A stretch of 64,000 bases of DNA from Longimicrobium sp. (GCF_035474595.1 NZ_DATIND010000080.1:1-64000), one strand, 5' to 3'. Shown: positions 15,050 to 24,513, counted from the first letter of the stretch. Numbers and translations are program-made. The notes: a model not told the origin generated them from the letters alone.

Positions 15050-16030
15050 CTATCGGTAAAGAACCCGGTTCACCTTCTCCACCACCAGCTCGGCGCTCGG
15101 CTTCACGGCCTTCTCCAGCGCCTTGGCGTACGGCATCGGCACGTCGGCCTGGGTCACGCGCAGCACCGGCGCGTCCAGCAGGTCGAACGCCTCTTCCTGG
15201 ATCAGCGCGGCCACCGTGGCGGTGATCCCGCCATGCGGCCACCCCTCCTCCAGCAGCACCGCGCGGTTCGTCTTCCCCACCGAGTTCAGGATGGTGTCCA
15301 CGTCCAGCGGGCGGATGGAGCGCAGGTCCACCACCTCGGCGTTGATCCCGTCCTTCTCCAGCATCCCCGCGGCCTGCAGCGCCACGTGGATCATCTTGCC
15401 GTGGGTGATGATGGACACGTCGCTCCCCACGCGCTTCACCTCCGCCACGCCCAGGGGGATGATGAAATCGTCGTCCTCGGGCACCTCGCCCTTCAGGTTG
15501 TACAGCATCTCGCCCTCGAACACGGCCACCGGGTCGTCGTCGCGGATGGCGGCCTTCAGCAGCCCCTTGGCGTCGGCCGGGGTGCCGGGGACCACCACCT
15601 TCACGCCGGGATAGTGCGCCACCTGGCTCTCCAGCGCCTGCGAGTGCTGCGCCGCCAGCTGCAGCGCCGCGCCGGTGGGCCCGCGGAAGGTGATCGGCAT
15701 CTTGAACTGGCCGGCGCTCATCGAGCGCATCTTGGCCGCCGAGTTGAAGATCTGGTCGAAGGCCAGGATGGCGAAGTTCCAGGTCATGAACTCGATCACC
15801 GGCCGCACCCCCGTCATCGCCGCGCCCACGCCCAGCCCCGCGAACCCCAGCTCGGTGATGGGCGTGTCGACCACGCGCATCTCGCCGTACTTGTCCAGCA
15901 GCCCCTTGGAAACCTTGTACGCGCCGTTGTAGACGCCGACTTCCTCGCCCATGAGGAAGACGTCGGGATCGCGCGCCATCTCTTCATCGAGGGCCTGATT
16001 GAGCGCCTCGCGATACGTGATTACTGCCAT
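15050..16030 (-). CDS. pdhB: Pyruvate dehydrogenase E1 beta
   Basis: A 326-residue beta subunit of the thiamine-diphosphate-dependent decarboxylase of the pyruvate dehydrogenase complex. The start MAVITYREALNQALDEEM, FLMGEEVGVYNGAYKV (about 25), DTPITELGFAGLGVGAAM (about 55) and ITHGKMIHVALQAA (about 210) are characteristic. EEGWPHGGI (about 268) lies near the interface with E1 alpha. The length is normal. Its partner pdhA is 480 bp upstream, separated by the four-helix-bundle gene. An acetoin or branched-chain 2-oxoacid role cannot be excluded, but lipA in the cluster fits pyruvate dehydrogenase. Confidence 0.95.
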   Translation of the reverse strand: MAVITYREALNQALDEEMARDPDVFLMGEEVGVYNGAYKVSKGLLDKYGEMRVVDTPITELGFAGLGVGAAMTGVRPVIEFMTWNFAILAFDQIFNSAAKMRSMSAGQFKMPITFRGPTGAALQLAAQHSQALESQVAHYPGVKVVVPGTPADAKGLLKAAIRDDDPVAVFEGEMLYNLKGEVPEDDDFIIPLGVAEVKRVGSDVSIITHGKMIHVALQAAGMLEKDGINAEVVDLRSIRPLDVDTILNSVGKTNRAVLLEEGWPHGGITATVAALIQEEAFDLLDAPVLRVTQADVPMPYAKALEKAVKPSAELVVEKVNRVLYR

Positions 16031-16050
16031 TGGGCCATCCGCAGGTTCAA

Positions 16051-16080
16051 AGTGCCTAGTGCCTAGTGCCTAGTGCCTAG
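16051..16080. repeat. (AGTGCCT)4 repeat, left flank of inserted gene
   Basis: Four perfect 7-bp copies overlap the 3-prime end of the four-helix-bundle gene and encode its last residues GTRH and the TAG stop. The inverted counterpart is at 16467. Confidence 0.9.
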
Positions 16081-16449
16081 TAACAGCTCATCTCTCCAGC
16101 GACTTGCGAAGGGAGACGAGTATCCGCGTGACTCAAGGCACGCGCTCAACAGGGCACCCGATTCCTCTTCACCTAAGTATCCGAGCTCTTTCGCCAGATA
16201 AAGCTGGCTGCGCACCTCACCGGCAGATCCGCGGGCGATCGCAAGAAACCGCGCGAACTCGGCACGGCTGTTCCGGTTGAACCTTTCGGCGATATTCGAC
16301 ATCACCGACACTGCCGCTCGTTGTATCTGATCCCGCAGGCCAAAGTCCCTGGCGAAGCGCGCGTTGGCCGTAACGCGATAGATGGCCACGCACAGGTGCT
16401 TCGACTTCTGCCACGCAACAAGATCCTCGAATCGCTCAACCCGCACCAT
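16063..16449 (-). CDS. Four-helix bundle protein (23S rRNA intervening-sequence type)
   Basis: A 128-residue protein matching the small four-helix-bundle family first found in intervening sequences of 23S rRNA genes. Typical features are [13 protein letters not shown] near the start, [19 protein letters not shown] (about 38-56) and [19 protein letters not shown] (about 68-86), followed by a C-terminal helix. The family forms pentamers with a basic surface and may bind nucleic acid, but its function is unsettled. The gene sits between pdhA and pdhB with 7-bp GTGCC repeats in inverted orientation at both sides. Its stop codon and last four residues are repeat-encoded. It looks like a cassette that entered the operon. 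Confidence 0.88.
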   Translation of the reverse strand: MVRVERFEDLVAWQKSKHLCVAIYRVTANARFARDFGLRDQIQRAAVSVMSNIAERFNRNSRAEFARFLAIARGSAGEVRSQLYLAKELGYLGEEESGALLSACLESRGYSSPFASRWRDELLLGTRH

Positions 16450-16466
16450 TCCTCCCGGGTTCGATT

Positions 16467-16506
16467 ACTTGGCACTTGGCACTAGGCACTTGGCACTTGG
16501 CACTTC
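16467..16506. repeat. (ACTTGGC)5 repeat, right flank of inserted gene
   Basis: Five 7-bp copies (third is ACTAGGC) end 5 bp short of the pdhA stop. On the minus strand the unit reads GTGCCAA/GTGCCTA, the inverse of the repeat at 16051. The two therefore form imperfect inverted flanks around the four-helix-bundle gene. Confidence 0.88.
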
Positions 16507-16511
16507 CGTTC

Positions 16512-17633
16512 TCAGCGCTCCCTCATGTCGAAGTAGAGCCGGCCGTTCACGTCCTCTTCGGCGTAGATGTCCTTGTAGATCTCGTCGACCGCCGGCTCGG
16601 GCGAGTTCTCGGCGAACTCGGCCGACTGCTCGGAGACGCGCTTGGCCTCGGCGTCCATCTCCTCCAGCTCCTGCTGGCTGAGGATGTCGTTGCGGGCGAG
16701 GAGCTGGGCGAAGATGGTGATGGGATCGTTCGCCTTCTCCTTCTCCACGTCTTCCTTCGTCCGGTAGACGCCGGAGACGGGGTCGGACATGGAGTGCCCC
16801 ACGTAGCGGTAGGTGCGCGCCTCGATGAGCGTGGGCCCCTCCCCGCGGCGGGCGCGCTCGGCGGCCTCGCCGGCCACGCGGTACATGTCCAGCACGTCCA
16901 TCCCGTCGGCCACGGCGCTCGGCATGGCGTACGCGCTGGCCTTCTGCCAGATGTCGTACAGCGACGCGGCGCGCTCCCACGCCGTGCCCATCCCGAAGCG
17001 GTTGTTCTCGACGATGAGGATCATGGGCAGCTTCCACAGCGCCGCCATGTTCAGCGACTCGTGGAAGGCGCCCTGGTTCACCGCCGCCTCGCCGCAGTAC
17101 ACCTGGATGACGCGGTCTTCCTGGCGGTACTTGATCTTCCACGCCACGCCCAGCGCCAGCGGGATCTGGCCGCCCACGATGCCGTGGCCGCCCAGGTAGT
17201 TCTGCTCGGCGCCGAACATGTGCATGGAGCCGCCCTTTCCGCCGCTGCAGCCGTCGCGGCGGCCGTACAGCTCGGCCATCACCGCCCCGGGGTCGATCCC
17301 CTTCTGCAGCGCGTGCACGTGCTCGCGGTAGGCGGTCATCACGTAGTCGTCGCCACGCAGCGCGTGGATGGCGCCGATGGCGACGGCCTCCTGGCCGATG
17401 TACAGGTGGCAGAACCCGCCGATCTTGCCCAGCGCGTAGCTCTCGGCCGCCTTCTCCTCGAAGCGGCGGGCCAGGAGCATGTCGTACATCATCTTGCGCA
17501 GCGTCTCGCGGTCGAGCCCCTGCAGGCGCTCCTCGTCGCTCTTCGGCGCCTGCTCCTGCGGCTCCTCGGGCGCGCCGCCCTGCTCCGGTCCGGCGTCGCG
17601 CGCAACGGGCTTCCGTGTCTTCGTATCAGGCAT
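16512..17633 (-). CDS. pdhA: Pyruvate dehydrogenase E1 alpha
   Basis: A 373-residue alpha subunit that binds thiamine diphosphate with E1 beta. A charged N-terminal extension (1 to about 33) precedes the fold. RRFEEKAAESYALGKIGGF (about 56), YREHVHALQKG, GKGGSMHMFG (about 130) and the phosphorylation-loop-like TYRYVGHSMSDP (about 275) are all present. The cofactor motif reads YCGEAAVNQGAFHESLN, ending at VENN. The usual GDG is GEA, a conservative change but worth noting. It is the first E1 gene of the cluster and lies 60 bp downstream of the Uma2 gene. In related operons pdhB follows directly; here a four-helix-bundle gene intervenes. Confidence 0.95.
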   Translation of the reverse strand: MPDTKTRKPVARDAGPEQGGAPEEPQEQAPKSDEERLQGLDRETLRKMMYDMLLARRFEEKAAESYALGKIGGFCHLYIGQEAVAIGAIHALRGDDYVMTAYREHVHALQKGIDPGAVMAELYGRRDGCSGGKGGSMHMFGAEQNYLGGHGIVGGQIPLALGVAWKIKYRQEDRVIQVYCGEAAVNQGAFHESLNMAALWKLPMILIVENNRFGMGTAWERAASLYDIWQKASAYAMPSAVADGMDVLDMYRVAGEAAERARRGEGPTLIEARTYRYVGHSMSDPVSGVYRTKEDVEKEKANDPITIFAQLLARNDILSQQELEEMDAEAKRVSEQSAEFAENSPEPAVDEIYKDIYAEEDVNGRLYFDMRER

Positions 17634-17693
17634 CGTACCCTTCAGTTCGAACCGGGTGAATCCCTCGGTTTCGCCGTTCCGCTGCCATCCCGC

Positions 17694-18296
17694 TCACGCC
17701 TCCGGCGCGGGATTCACGTTCCGGTAGATCTCGGCCAGCGACAGGTCGCATCCGATGGCGTCCAGCCGCACGAGGTCACCGAGCCGCTGGTAGATGGTGC
17801 AGTCCCAGGCACCTTCGGGACCGCGGGCGTACATCTCCACCCGCGGCTCCTTCTGCGAAACCAGCACGTACGCGGCCAGCGACGGCACCTGCCGGTACGC
17901 CGCCGCCTTCACCGTGCGGTCGCGCACCTCCGTGCCGGGCGAGAGGACCTCGAACACGACCGCCGGGTTGGTGACCACGTCGTGCGTACGGTCCAGGTAG
18001 CGCGGCTCGCCGCAGAGCACGAACACGTCGGGATACGCGTACTCGCCTCCCGTGCCGACCTGCACCTTCACGTCCGACTGGTACACGCGGCACCCGCCCG
18101 GCAGGCGGAAGTACAGGTGCGAGCCGATGTTCTGCGCGATCGCGGCATGGCGCGGCGATGCGCCGGCCATGGCCACGATCTCGCCGTCGAAGAACTCGCT
18201 CCGCTGCTCGGCCGCGCGCTCGCGCACCAGGTACTGGCGCGGCGTCAGGCGGCCGTACGGCCGCGGCGGTGCGCCGGGTGTGTCGAGAGTCGGCAT
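17694..18296 (-). CDS. Uma2 family endonuclease (DUF820)
   Basis: A 200-residue protein of the Uma2 family, PD-(D/E)xK-type nucleases that are abundant in cyanobacteria and Gemmatimonadota. Recognisable parts are LTPRQYLVRERAAEQRSEFF, DGEIVAMAGASPRHAAI (about 40-56), VYQSDVKVQV, the catalytic-type YPDVFVLCGEP (about 96) and VVFEVLSPGTEVRDR (about 120) with TVKAAAYRQVPSL. Cellular substrates are unknown. The ATG at 18296 is taken because the upstream in-frame region is low-complexity. It lies 183 bp downstream of lipA and 60 bp upstream of pdhA and has no obvious link to lipoate metabolism. Confidence 0.9.
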   Translation of the reverse strand: MPTLDTPGAPPRPYGRLTPRQYLVRERAAEQRSEFFDGEIVAMAGASPRHAAIAQNIGSHLYFRLPGGCRVYQSDVKVQVGTGGEYAYPDVFVLCGEPRYLDRTHDVVTNPAVVFEVLSPGTEVRDRTVKAAAYRQVPSLAAYVLVSQKEPRVEMYARGPEGAWDCTIYQRLGDLVRLDAIGCDLSLAEIYRNVNPAPEA

Positions 18297-18479
18297 GTCT
18301 GCCTCTCCGGAAGCCGTGGACGATGAATGCTCCTCGTCGCCGGCCTCTCCGCCGCGCCCGCTGTCGCCGTTGTGGTTCCCGCCCGGCGCTTCCTCGCGCC
18401 GGCGCCGCAGCAGCTCCTGGACGGCCTGGAGCTGCCCCGCCGTGTCATTCGGCCCCCCGCCGCCCCCGGGGCCCACCGC

Positions 18480-19601
18480 CTACAGGCTCCCGAGCTGCAC
18501 CAGCCGCGGCGCGGGCGGCGCCACCAGCGAGGCGCGGATCGCGGCCTCGGCGGCGTCGATGCGCACCTCGGCGCCCACGTCGGCCTCGAGGATCTCGGTG
18601 ATCCGGCCGGGGCCGTCGGGGTCGATGGTGCGCGCCTGCTCCTTGGCGTGGTACGACGAGCGCACCAGCGGCCCGCTCTCCACGTGCCCGAAGCCCAGCT
18701 CGCGCTCGCCCACGTCCTTCCACGAGCGGAACTCGTCGGGGGTAACCCAGCGGTCCAGCGGCACGTGGTGCTCGCTGGGGCGCAGGTACTGCCCCATCGT
18801 GAGGATGTCGACCGAGGCGTCGCGCAGGTCCCGCATGGAGCGGCGCACCTCGTCGGGGGTCTCGCCCATCCCCAGGATGATGGCGCTCTTGGTCAGCTGC
18901 CGCGGGTTCATGCGCTTCACCGCGCCCAGCAGCGAGATGGAGCGCCAGTAGCGCCCGCCGGGGCGGATCCAGCGCGAAAGCCGCTCCACGGTGTCGATGT
19001 TGTGGGCCAGGATCTCGGGACCGGCCTCGACCACCGTGCGCAGCGCCTCCTCGTTCCCCTTGAAGTCGGGGATGAGCACCTCCACGGTGCAGCCGGGGAC
19101 GCGCTCGTGGATCTGGCGGATGGTCTCGGCGTAGATGGCCGCGCCGCCGTCGGAGAGCTCGTCGCGGTTCACCGAGGTGATCACCGCGTGCTCCAGCCCC
19201 ATGGCCGCCACCGAGTCGGCCACGCGGCGGGGCTCGTCCCAGTCCAGCTCGGCGGGCATGCCGTGGGCGACCGCGCAGTACTTGCAGGCGCGGGTGCACA
19301 CGTCGCCCAGGATCATGAAGGTGGCGGTGCCGCTCTCCCAGCACTCGCCGATGTTGGGGCAGTGCGCCTCCTCGCACACGGTGTGCAGCCCCTGCGAGCG
19401 CATCAGCCCCTTCAGCCGCAGGTAGTTGGTGCCGCCGGGGGCACGCACCTTCAGCCACTCGGGCTTGCGCGCGCGGTGGCTCACCGGCTCGTGGCCGTCG
19501 GGGCGCGGAAGGTTCACCGTGCCCTTGCTCTTGACGATCCCGTTGTCCTTGCCGCGCGGCGCGTAGCCGCCGGCGGGAACGCCGGGCGCCTGGGTGCTCA
19601 T
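18480..19601 (-). CDS. lipA: Lipoyl synthase
   Basis: A 373-residue radical-SAM enzyme that inserts two sulfurs into protein-bound octanoyl groups. The auxiliary cluster motif CEEAHCPNIGECW (about 85) precedes the radical-SAM motif CTRACKYC (about 112). Further matches are HNIDTVERLSRWIRPGG (about 220), KSAIILGMGE (about 258) and MGQYLRPSEHHVPLDRWVTP (about 290). The ATG at 19601 gives a normal-length protein with a slightly long N-terminus. It leads the minus-strand cluster that ends with pdhC, which carries the lipoyl domain needing this activity, so a common transcript makes biological sense. Confidence 0.95.
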   Translation of the reverse strand: MSTQAPGVPAGGYAPRGKDNGIVKSKGTVNLPRPDGHEPVSHRARKPEWLKVRAPGGTNYLRLKGLMRSQGLHTVCEEAHCPNIGECWESGTATFMILGDVCTRACKYCAVAHGMPAELDWDEPRRVADSVAAMGLEHAVITSVNRDELSDGGAAIYAETIRQIHERVPGCTVEVLIPDFKGNEEALRTVVEAGPEILAHNIDTVERLSRWIRPGGRYWRSISLLGAVKRMNPRQLTKSAIILGMGETPDEVRRSMRDLRDASVDILTMGQYLRPSEHHVPLDRWVTPDEFRSWKDVGERELGFGHVESGPLVRSSYHAKEQARTIDPDGPGRITEILEADVGAEVRIDAAEAAIRASLVAPPAPRLVQLGSL

Positions 19602-19904
19602 ATCTCCATCTCCCGGGCGGCGAACGGTGGCCGCCCACGGATCGAACGCAAGGTAGGCAGCGGAGACGCGGGACGGGTCCGAAGCCGTGCTCCGGACCGC
19701 ATGGACCGTTCCGCGCCTGTGGCTCGGAAAAACGCTGAAAGTTACCGCCCGCCGGGTGGCGGAGCAACCGCGCCCCTCCGGCGCGCGCCCCGGCGGCGTT
19801 CGCGACATTCTGCGTCTCGCGCCATCGGAGGCGGCGCATGATATTGGGGATGCGGTCAACGCGCGGCATCCTCCTCCCGATGCTTTCCGCCATGACGATC
19901 CCCC

Positions 19905-20016
19905 CATCCCACGCTCCGCGTCCTCGCCGCGCTGGCCGTGACGATGGTCGCGGCGGCGCCTGCGGCCGCGCTGCAGGGCACCGTCACCTTCACGTGTTCG
20001 CGCGGATCCCGTTGAA
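19905..20016 (+). pseudogene. Degenerate duplicate of a signal-peptide/N-terminal segment
   Basis: One frame reads TLRVLAALAVTMVAAAPAAA followed by LQGTVTF before a stop. This is the pattern of the next gene's signal peptide and first beta strand (AALACFAAAKAAAAQQSAVTF). The DNA CCGTCACCTTCA..GTGTTCGCG is shared with 20160-20182. No start codon is in frame, so this looks like a decayed or truncated copy. The remainder of 19602-19904 shows nothing I can identify. Confidence 0.35.
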
Positions 20017-20072
20017 TCCCTGACGTATGATGTGGTAGGATGTGTCCCGGTTACCCGCACCCCGGTCATCCG

Positions 20073-20843
20073 ATGCGCCGCACGAATCCCGTCCGCCCCG
20101 CCCTTCTGGCCGCGCTTGCCTGCTTCGCCGCGGCCAAGGCCGCGGCGGCGCAGCAGAGCGCCGTCACCTTCAGCGTGTTCGCGGCGGAGACGCAGCAGGC
20201 GCTTCCGGGCGTGCAGGTGTCCGTCGACAACCGCGTCCGCGGGGTCACGGACGCGCGCGGGGAGCTCCGCGTCGCCGGGCTGGGCGCGGGGACGCACCGC
20301 GCCAGCGTTACGCTGATCGGCCGCATCCCCCGGGCGGTGCTGCTGCAGCTGGCCCCCGGCGAGGAGCGCGACGCGCTGGTGCTGATGGAGCCGATCGCCG
20401 TGTCCCTTCCCGGCATCACGGCGGCGGCGCGCGAGCGGTCGCGGGACCCGCGCGTCGAGGAGTTCTACCGCCGGGCGCAGAACTCCACCGTGGGCCGCTT
20501 CATCACCCGCGCGCAGATCGAGGAGCGCAACGCGCTGGTGTTCTCCGACATCTTCCGCGGCATGCCCGGTGTCCGCGTGAGCCCGGGGCCCGAGGGGAAC
20601 ACGGTGCGCAACGCGCGCGCGGTGGCCATGAGCAACGGGGGCGACTGCGCGCCGATCTACTTCGTCGACGGCTTTCCCTACCGTCCCGACGGCCCCGTGG
20701 ACACCGAGTTCTTTCCCGCGGACATCGAGGGGGTGGAGCTTTACATGGGGAACGTGCCCGCGCAGTGGGGCGGATCCAGGGCCATGTGCGGGGTGATCGT
20801 GATCTGGACGCGCACCACCGCGGCGCCGGCGACGCGGAATTAG
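20073..20843 (+). CDS. TonB-plug domain protein without a barrel
   Basis: 256 residues from the preferred ATG. A signal peptide (ending AKAAAAQQ) is followed by a carboxypeptidase-regulatory-like beta domain (about 30-115) with VFAAETQQALPGVQVSVDN and VTDARGELRVAGL. A TonB-dependent-receptor plug-like segment then spans about 150-250, with NALVFSDIFRGMPGVRVSPG and PIYFVDGFPY. In full receptors a 600-residue outer-membrane barrel follows; here the protein ends at ATRN. Many Gemmatimonadota encode such stand-alone plug proteins, so truncation is not proven. A start 33 bp earlier (20040) is possible, but the signal peptide fits 20073 better. Confidence 0.82.
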   Translation: MRRTNPVRPALLAALACFAAAKAAAAQQSAVTFSVFAAETQQALPGVQVSVDNRVRGVTDARGELRVAGLGAGTHRASVTLIGRIPRAVLLQLAPGEERDALVLMEPIAVSLPGITAAARERSRDPRVEEFYRRAQNSTVGRFITRAQIEERNALVFSDIFRGMPGVRVSPGPEGNTVRNARAVAMSNGGDCAPIYFVDGFPYRPDGPVDTEFFPADIEGVELYMGNVPAQWGGSRAMCGVIVIWTRTTAAPATRN

Positions 20844-21057
20844 GCGACAGGGGAAAGGGACAGGGGACAGGGGGCGGATCAGCGTCCTTGCCCGGGGTGG
20901 TGTGATCGATGCGGCGGCGCGTCCAGGGGCGGGCGCGCCGCTTCCTCTTGCCGCGCACGGCGGGCCTCGCGAGCTTTCGGGTCCCACCAAGTCAACTCCA
21001 GCGGCGGCCCGGATGGCGCCGCCCGGCAATCGTCGCCCCCTCCGCCCGCGAGGAACG

Positions 21058-22206
21058 ATGAGCACGGAGTTCGATCGCGCCGTCACGGCACTCGGCACCC
21101 GCTACCGCACCTTCTTCTCCGGCCGCGAGGCCGTTCCCTTCGCCGTCCGCTCCAACGGGCGGCTGGAGCGCTTCGGGCCGGGCGAGCCGCGCTTCACCCT
21201 CGTGGCCAACAACGGCAAGGGCGCGTCCGCGCTGGGAAGCCTGGACCTGCTCGCCGTCACCGCCGGCTACCTCAACGGCGACATCGACCTGGAGGGCGAC
21301 TTCCTGTCCGCCATCGACGTCCGCGACTTCTTCTCCGACCGCCATCCGCTGCAGTTCGCCTGGCGCTTCGTGCAGCCGCTGCTCAAGGGCCGGGTGAAGG
21401 CCGACGAGAGCTGGATCGCCGAGCACTACGACTACGACCAGGACTTCTACCTCCTCTGGCTGGACCGCCGCCACCGCTGCTACTCGCAGGCGATCTTCGA
21501 GCGCGACGACGAGCCGCTGGAAGACGCGATCACGCGCAAGCTGGACTTCGCGCTGGACGCCGTGGGCGCGAAGCCGGGTGACCGCGTGCTGGACATCGGC
21601 GGGGGGTGGGGCGCCTTCACCGAGCACGCGGGGCAGCACGGCGTCCGCGTCACCTCGCTCACCATCTCCCGCCAGTCCGAGCGCTTCCTGCGCGCGCTGA
21701 TCGACCGGGAGACGCTGCCGTGCGAGGTGCGGCTGGAGCACCTGTTCCGCCACCAGCCCGCGGAGCGCTACGACGCCATCGTGAACCTCGGGGTGACGGA
21801 GCACCTGCCGGACTACCGCGCCACGCTGAAGAAGTACGGCGAGCTGCTGAAGCCCGGCGGCAGGATCTACCTGGACGCCAGCGCCACGCGGAAGAAGCAC
21901 GGGCAGGTGGCCTTCCTGGTGAAGTACATCTACCCTGGAAACGGCTCGCTCATGTGCCTGCACGAGTACCTGGCCGAGGTGGCGCGCTCGCCCTTCCGCC
22001 TGCGCGGCGTGTGGGACGACAATCACAGCTACGCGCTGACGCTGCGGCACTGGGCCACGAACCTGGACCGCGCCCGCGAGGAGATCGAGCGGCGCTGGGG
22101 GAAGGAGCTGTACCGCAAGTTCCAGCTCTACCTCTGGGGCGCCGCCGAGGGCCACCGCAGCGAGCGCAACCAGGCGTACCGGGTGGTGCTGGAGAATCCG
22201 GGTTGA
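21058..22206 (+). CDS. Cyclopropane-fatty-acyl-phospholipid synthase family methyltransferase 1
   Basis: A 382-residue SAM-dependent methyltransferase of the CFA/mycolic-acid-cyclase family, which methylenates or methylates unsaturated acyl chains of membrane lipids. The N-terminal lipid-binding part contains the family pattern AGYLNGDIDLEGDFLSAIDV (about 80). The SAM site is VLDIGGGWGAF (about 178). Downstream are LGVTEHLPDYRATLKKYGEL and LKPGGRIYLDASA. The C-terminal RHWATNLDRAREEIERRWG is typical. The ATG is preceded by GAGGAACG. A second, divergent homologue begins 293 bp later, separated by repeats. Confidence 0.88.
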   Translation: MSTEFDRAVTALGTRYRTFFSGREAVPFAVRSNGRLERFGPGEPRFTLVANNGKGASALGSLDLLAVTAGYLNGDIDLEGDFLSAIDVRDFFSDRHPLQFAWRFVQPLLKGRVKADESWIAEHYDYDQDFYLLWLDRRHRCYSQAIFERDDEPLEDAITRKLDFALDAVGAKPGDRVLDIGGGWGAFTEHAGQHGVRVTSLTISRQSERFLRALIDRETLPCEVRLEHLFRHQPAERYDAIVNLGVTEHLPDYRATLKKYGELLKPGGRIYLDASATRKKHGQVAFLVKYIYPGNGSLMCLHEYLAEVARSPFRLRGVWDDNHSYALTLRHWATNLDRAREEIERRWGKELYRKFQLYLWGAAEGHRSERNQAYRVVLENPG

Positions 22207-22215
22207 TGGAAAGAA

Positions 22216-22275
22216 GTGCTGAGTGCTGAGTGCTGAGTGCTGAGTGCTGAGTGCTGAGTGCTGAGTGCTGAGTGC
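22216..22275. repeat. (GTGCTGA)8 tandem repeat
   Basis: Eight perfect 7-bp copies plus GTGC start 9 bp after the stop of the first CFA-type gene. The same unit follows mutS2 at 56053. Confidence 0.92.
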
Positions 22276-22345
22276 GCCTCCGGCCTCGCGCCCTCTCCGG
22301 CCGGCCGAGGCCGTCCACCTCTCCCGTACCGGGAGAGGTAGCTCC
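22276..22345. repeat. Family C box, copy 1
   Basis: About 65 bp (from GCCTCCGGCCTCGCGCCCTC to CCGGGAGAGGTAGCT) recur almost unchanged at 56148-56213. Each copy lies directly after a (GTGCTGA)n array. It includes the palindromes CCGGCCGG and CTCTCCCGTACCGGGAGAG. Confidence 0.85.
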
Positions 22346-22387
22346 CTCACCATGGGTGCGGGCCGCGACGCTGCGCTCCCGGCGCCG

Positions 22388-22455
22388 ATGAAGTCCGCGA
22401 AGGCGGCGCGAAGGCGGACTGCGTGCCGTTGTAGCCGCGACTTCAGTCGCATTTT
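22388..22455. repeat. Family A palindromic repeat, single arm
   Basis: ATGAAGTCCGCGAAGGCGG...GACTGCGTGCCGTTGTAG is followed by CCGCGACTTCAGTCGCATTT. It matches one arm of the paired elements at 74 and 40539, with a short internal duplication of CGCGAAGGCGG. Confidence 0.8.
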
Positions 22456-22499
22456 CGCCACCTTCGAGGCTCCGGATCTCCCCCCGTCCCCCGACGCCG

Positions 22500-23840
<1,341 letters not shown>

Positions 23841-23858
23841 AGCGCGGGATGGCGGACG

Positions 23859-23899
23859 CGCGAAGGGCCGCGGCTCGTGTGGAGCCGCGGCCCTTCGCG
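23859..23899. terminator. Intrinsic terminator, 18-bp stem
   Basis: CGCGAAGGGCCGCGGCTC (23859-23876) pairs perfectly with 23882-23899, loop GTGTG. It lies between the second CFA-type gene and the convergent precursor 10. The T-run is weak (GTTCAGG). Confidence 0.8.
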
Positions 23900-23920
23900 T
23901 TCAGGGATGGTGCGATCGGA

Positions 23921-24232
23921 TCAGTAGCCGCAGTGCTTGTAGTCCTGCGTGCAGGTGTTGTATTCGGTGGGGTCGCCGCAAGTGTCGCCGCGGCTGAAGT
24001 AGCTGCCGCCGCCGCCGCAACCGTCCAGGCACGAGGCATACTCCGAGCATCCCGCGCCCATCCCCGTGTAGGGCTGCTGCGACGTGGTGCAGCCGGGGTC
24101 CACGCAGGACCAGCAGGTATACTCGTCGACGGTCGCCGCGTTGGCGTTCACGGTGCCGCGCGGCTTCACGCCGCCGCGGGTGCTGAACGATTCCACCTGC
24201 AGCTCGTCGAGGTTCAGGCTGAGCTTCTTCAT
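23921..24232 (-). CDS. Solitary pinensin-like RiPP precursor 10
   Basis: 103-residue precursor. The leader MKKLSLNLDELQVESFSTRG is the clearest match to the pinensin-type pattern. PRGTVNANA follows as boundary. The long core (about 70 residues) has nine cysteines, including CWSCVDPGCTTSQQPYTG, YASCLDGCGGGGS and NTCTQDYKHCGY, rich in Gly and Tyr. GAAAGGATATCGTACC precedes the ATG. Upstream in-frame codons are ignored because the leader starts here. It lies alone, convergent with a CFA-type gene. Confidence 0.86.
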   Translation of the reverse strand: MKKLSLNLDELQVESFSTRGGVKPRGTVNANAATVDEYTCWSCVDPGCTTSQQPYTGMGAGCSEYASCLDGCGGGGSYFSRGDTCGDPTEYNTCTQDYKHCGY

Positions 24233-24452
24233 GGTACGATATCCTTTCGCGCTTTCGCGTTGGGTGAATCCGGGCGCCATGCGCCCGCGATCATCGCGGC
24301 AGCATGCCGCATCCGCGCGGCCTGACAGATGAGGCCGCGCGCCGCCGCCGTTCGCCGGCGACGGCCCACCAGAAATCAGGATCCGTACCGGCCGCGGACC
24401 GCGCGGTTTTGCGTGTTTCCGGCCCCCTCCGCGCCGTTCCGGACCGCGGCCC

Positions 24453-24513
24453 TAAGCGATTTCGGGAAAAGAACATGGATTTGCGGCGAAGCAGCACTTC
24501 GTCGCATCGCTTA
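24453..24513. other. Structured AT-richer element in a 380-bp gap
   Basis: TAAGCGAT (24453-24460) is complementary to ATCGCTTA (24506-24513), and an inner GCGAAG/CTTCGTCGC hairpin sits between. The rest of 24233-24612 holds no gene on either strand. It might be a small structured RNA or a protein-binding site; no class is recognised. Confidence 0.35.
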
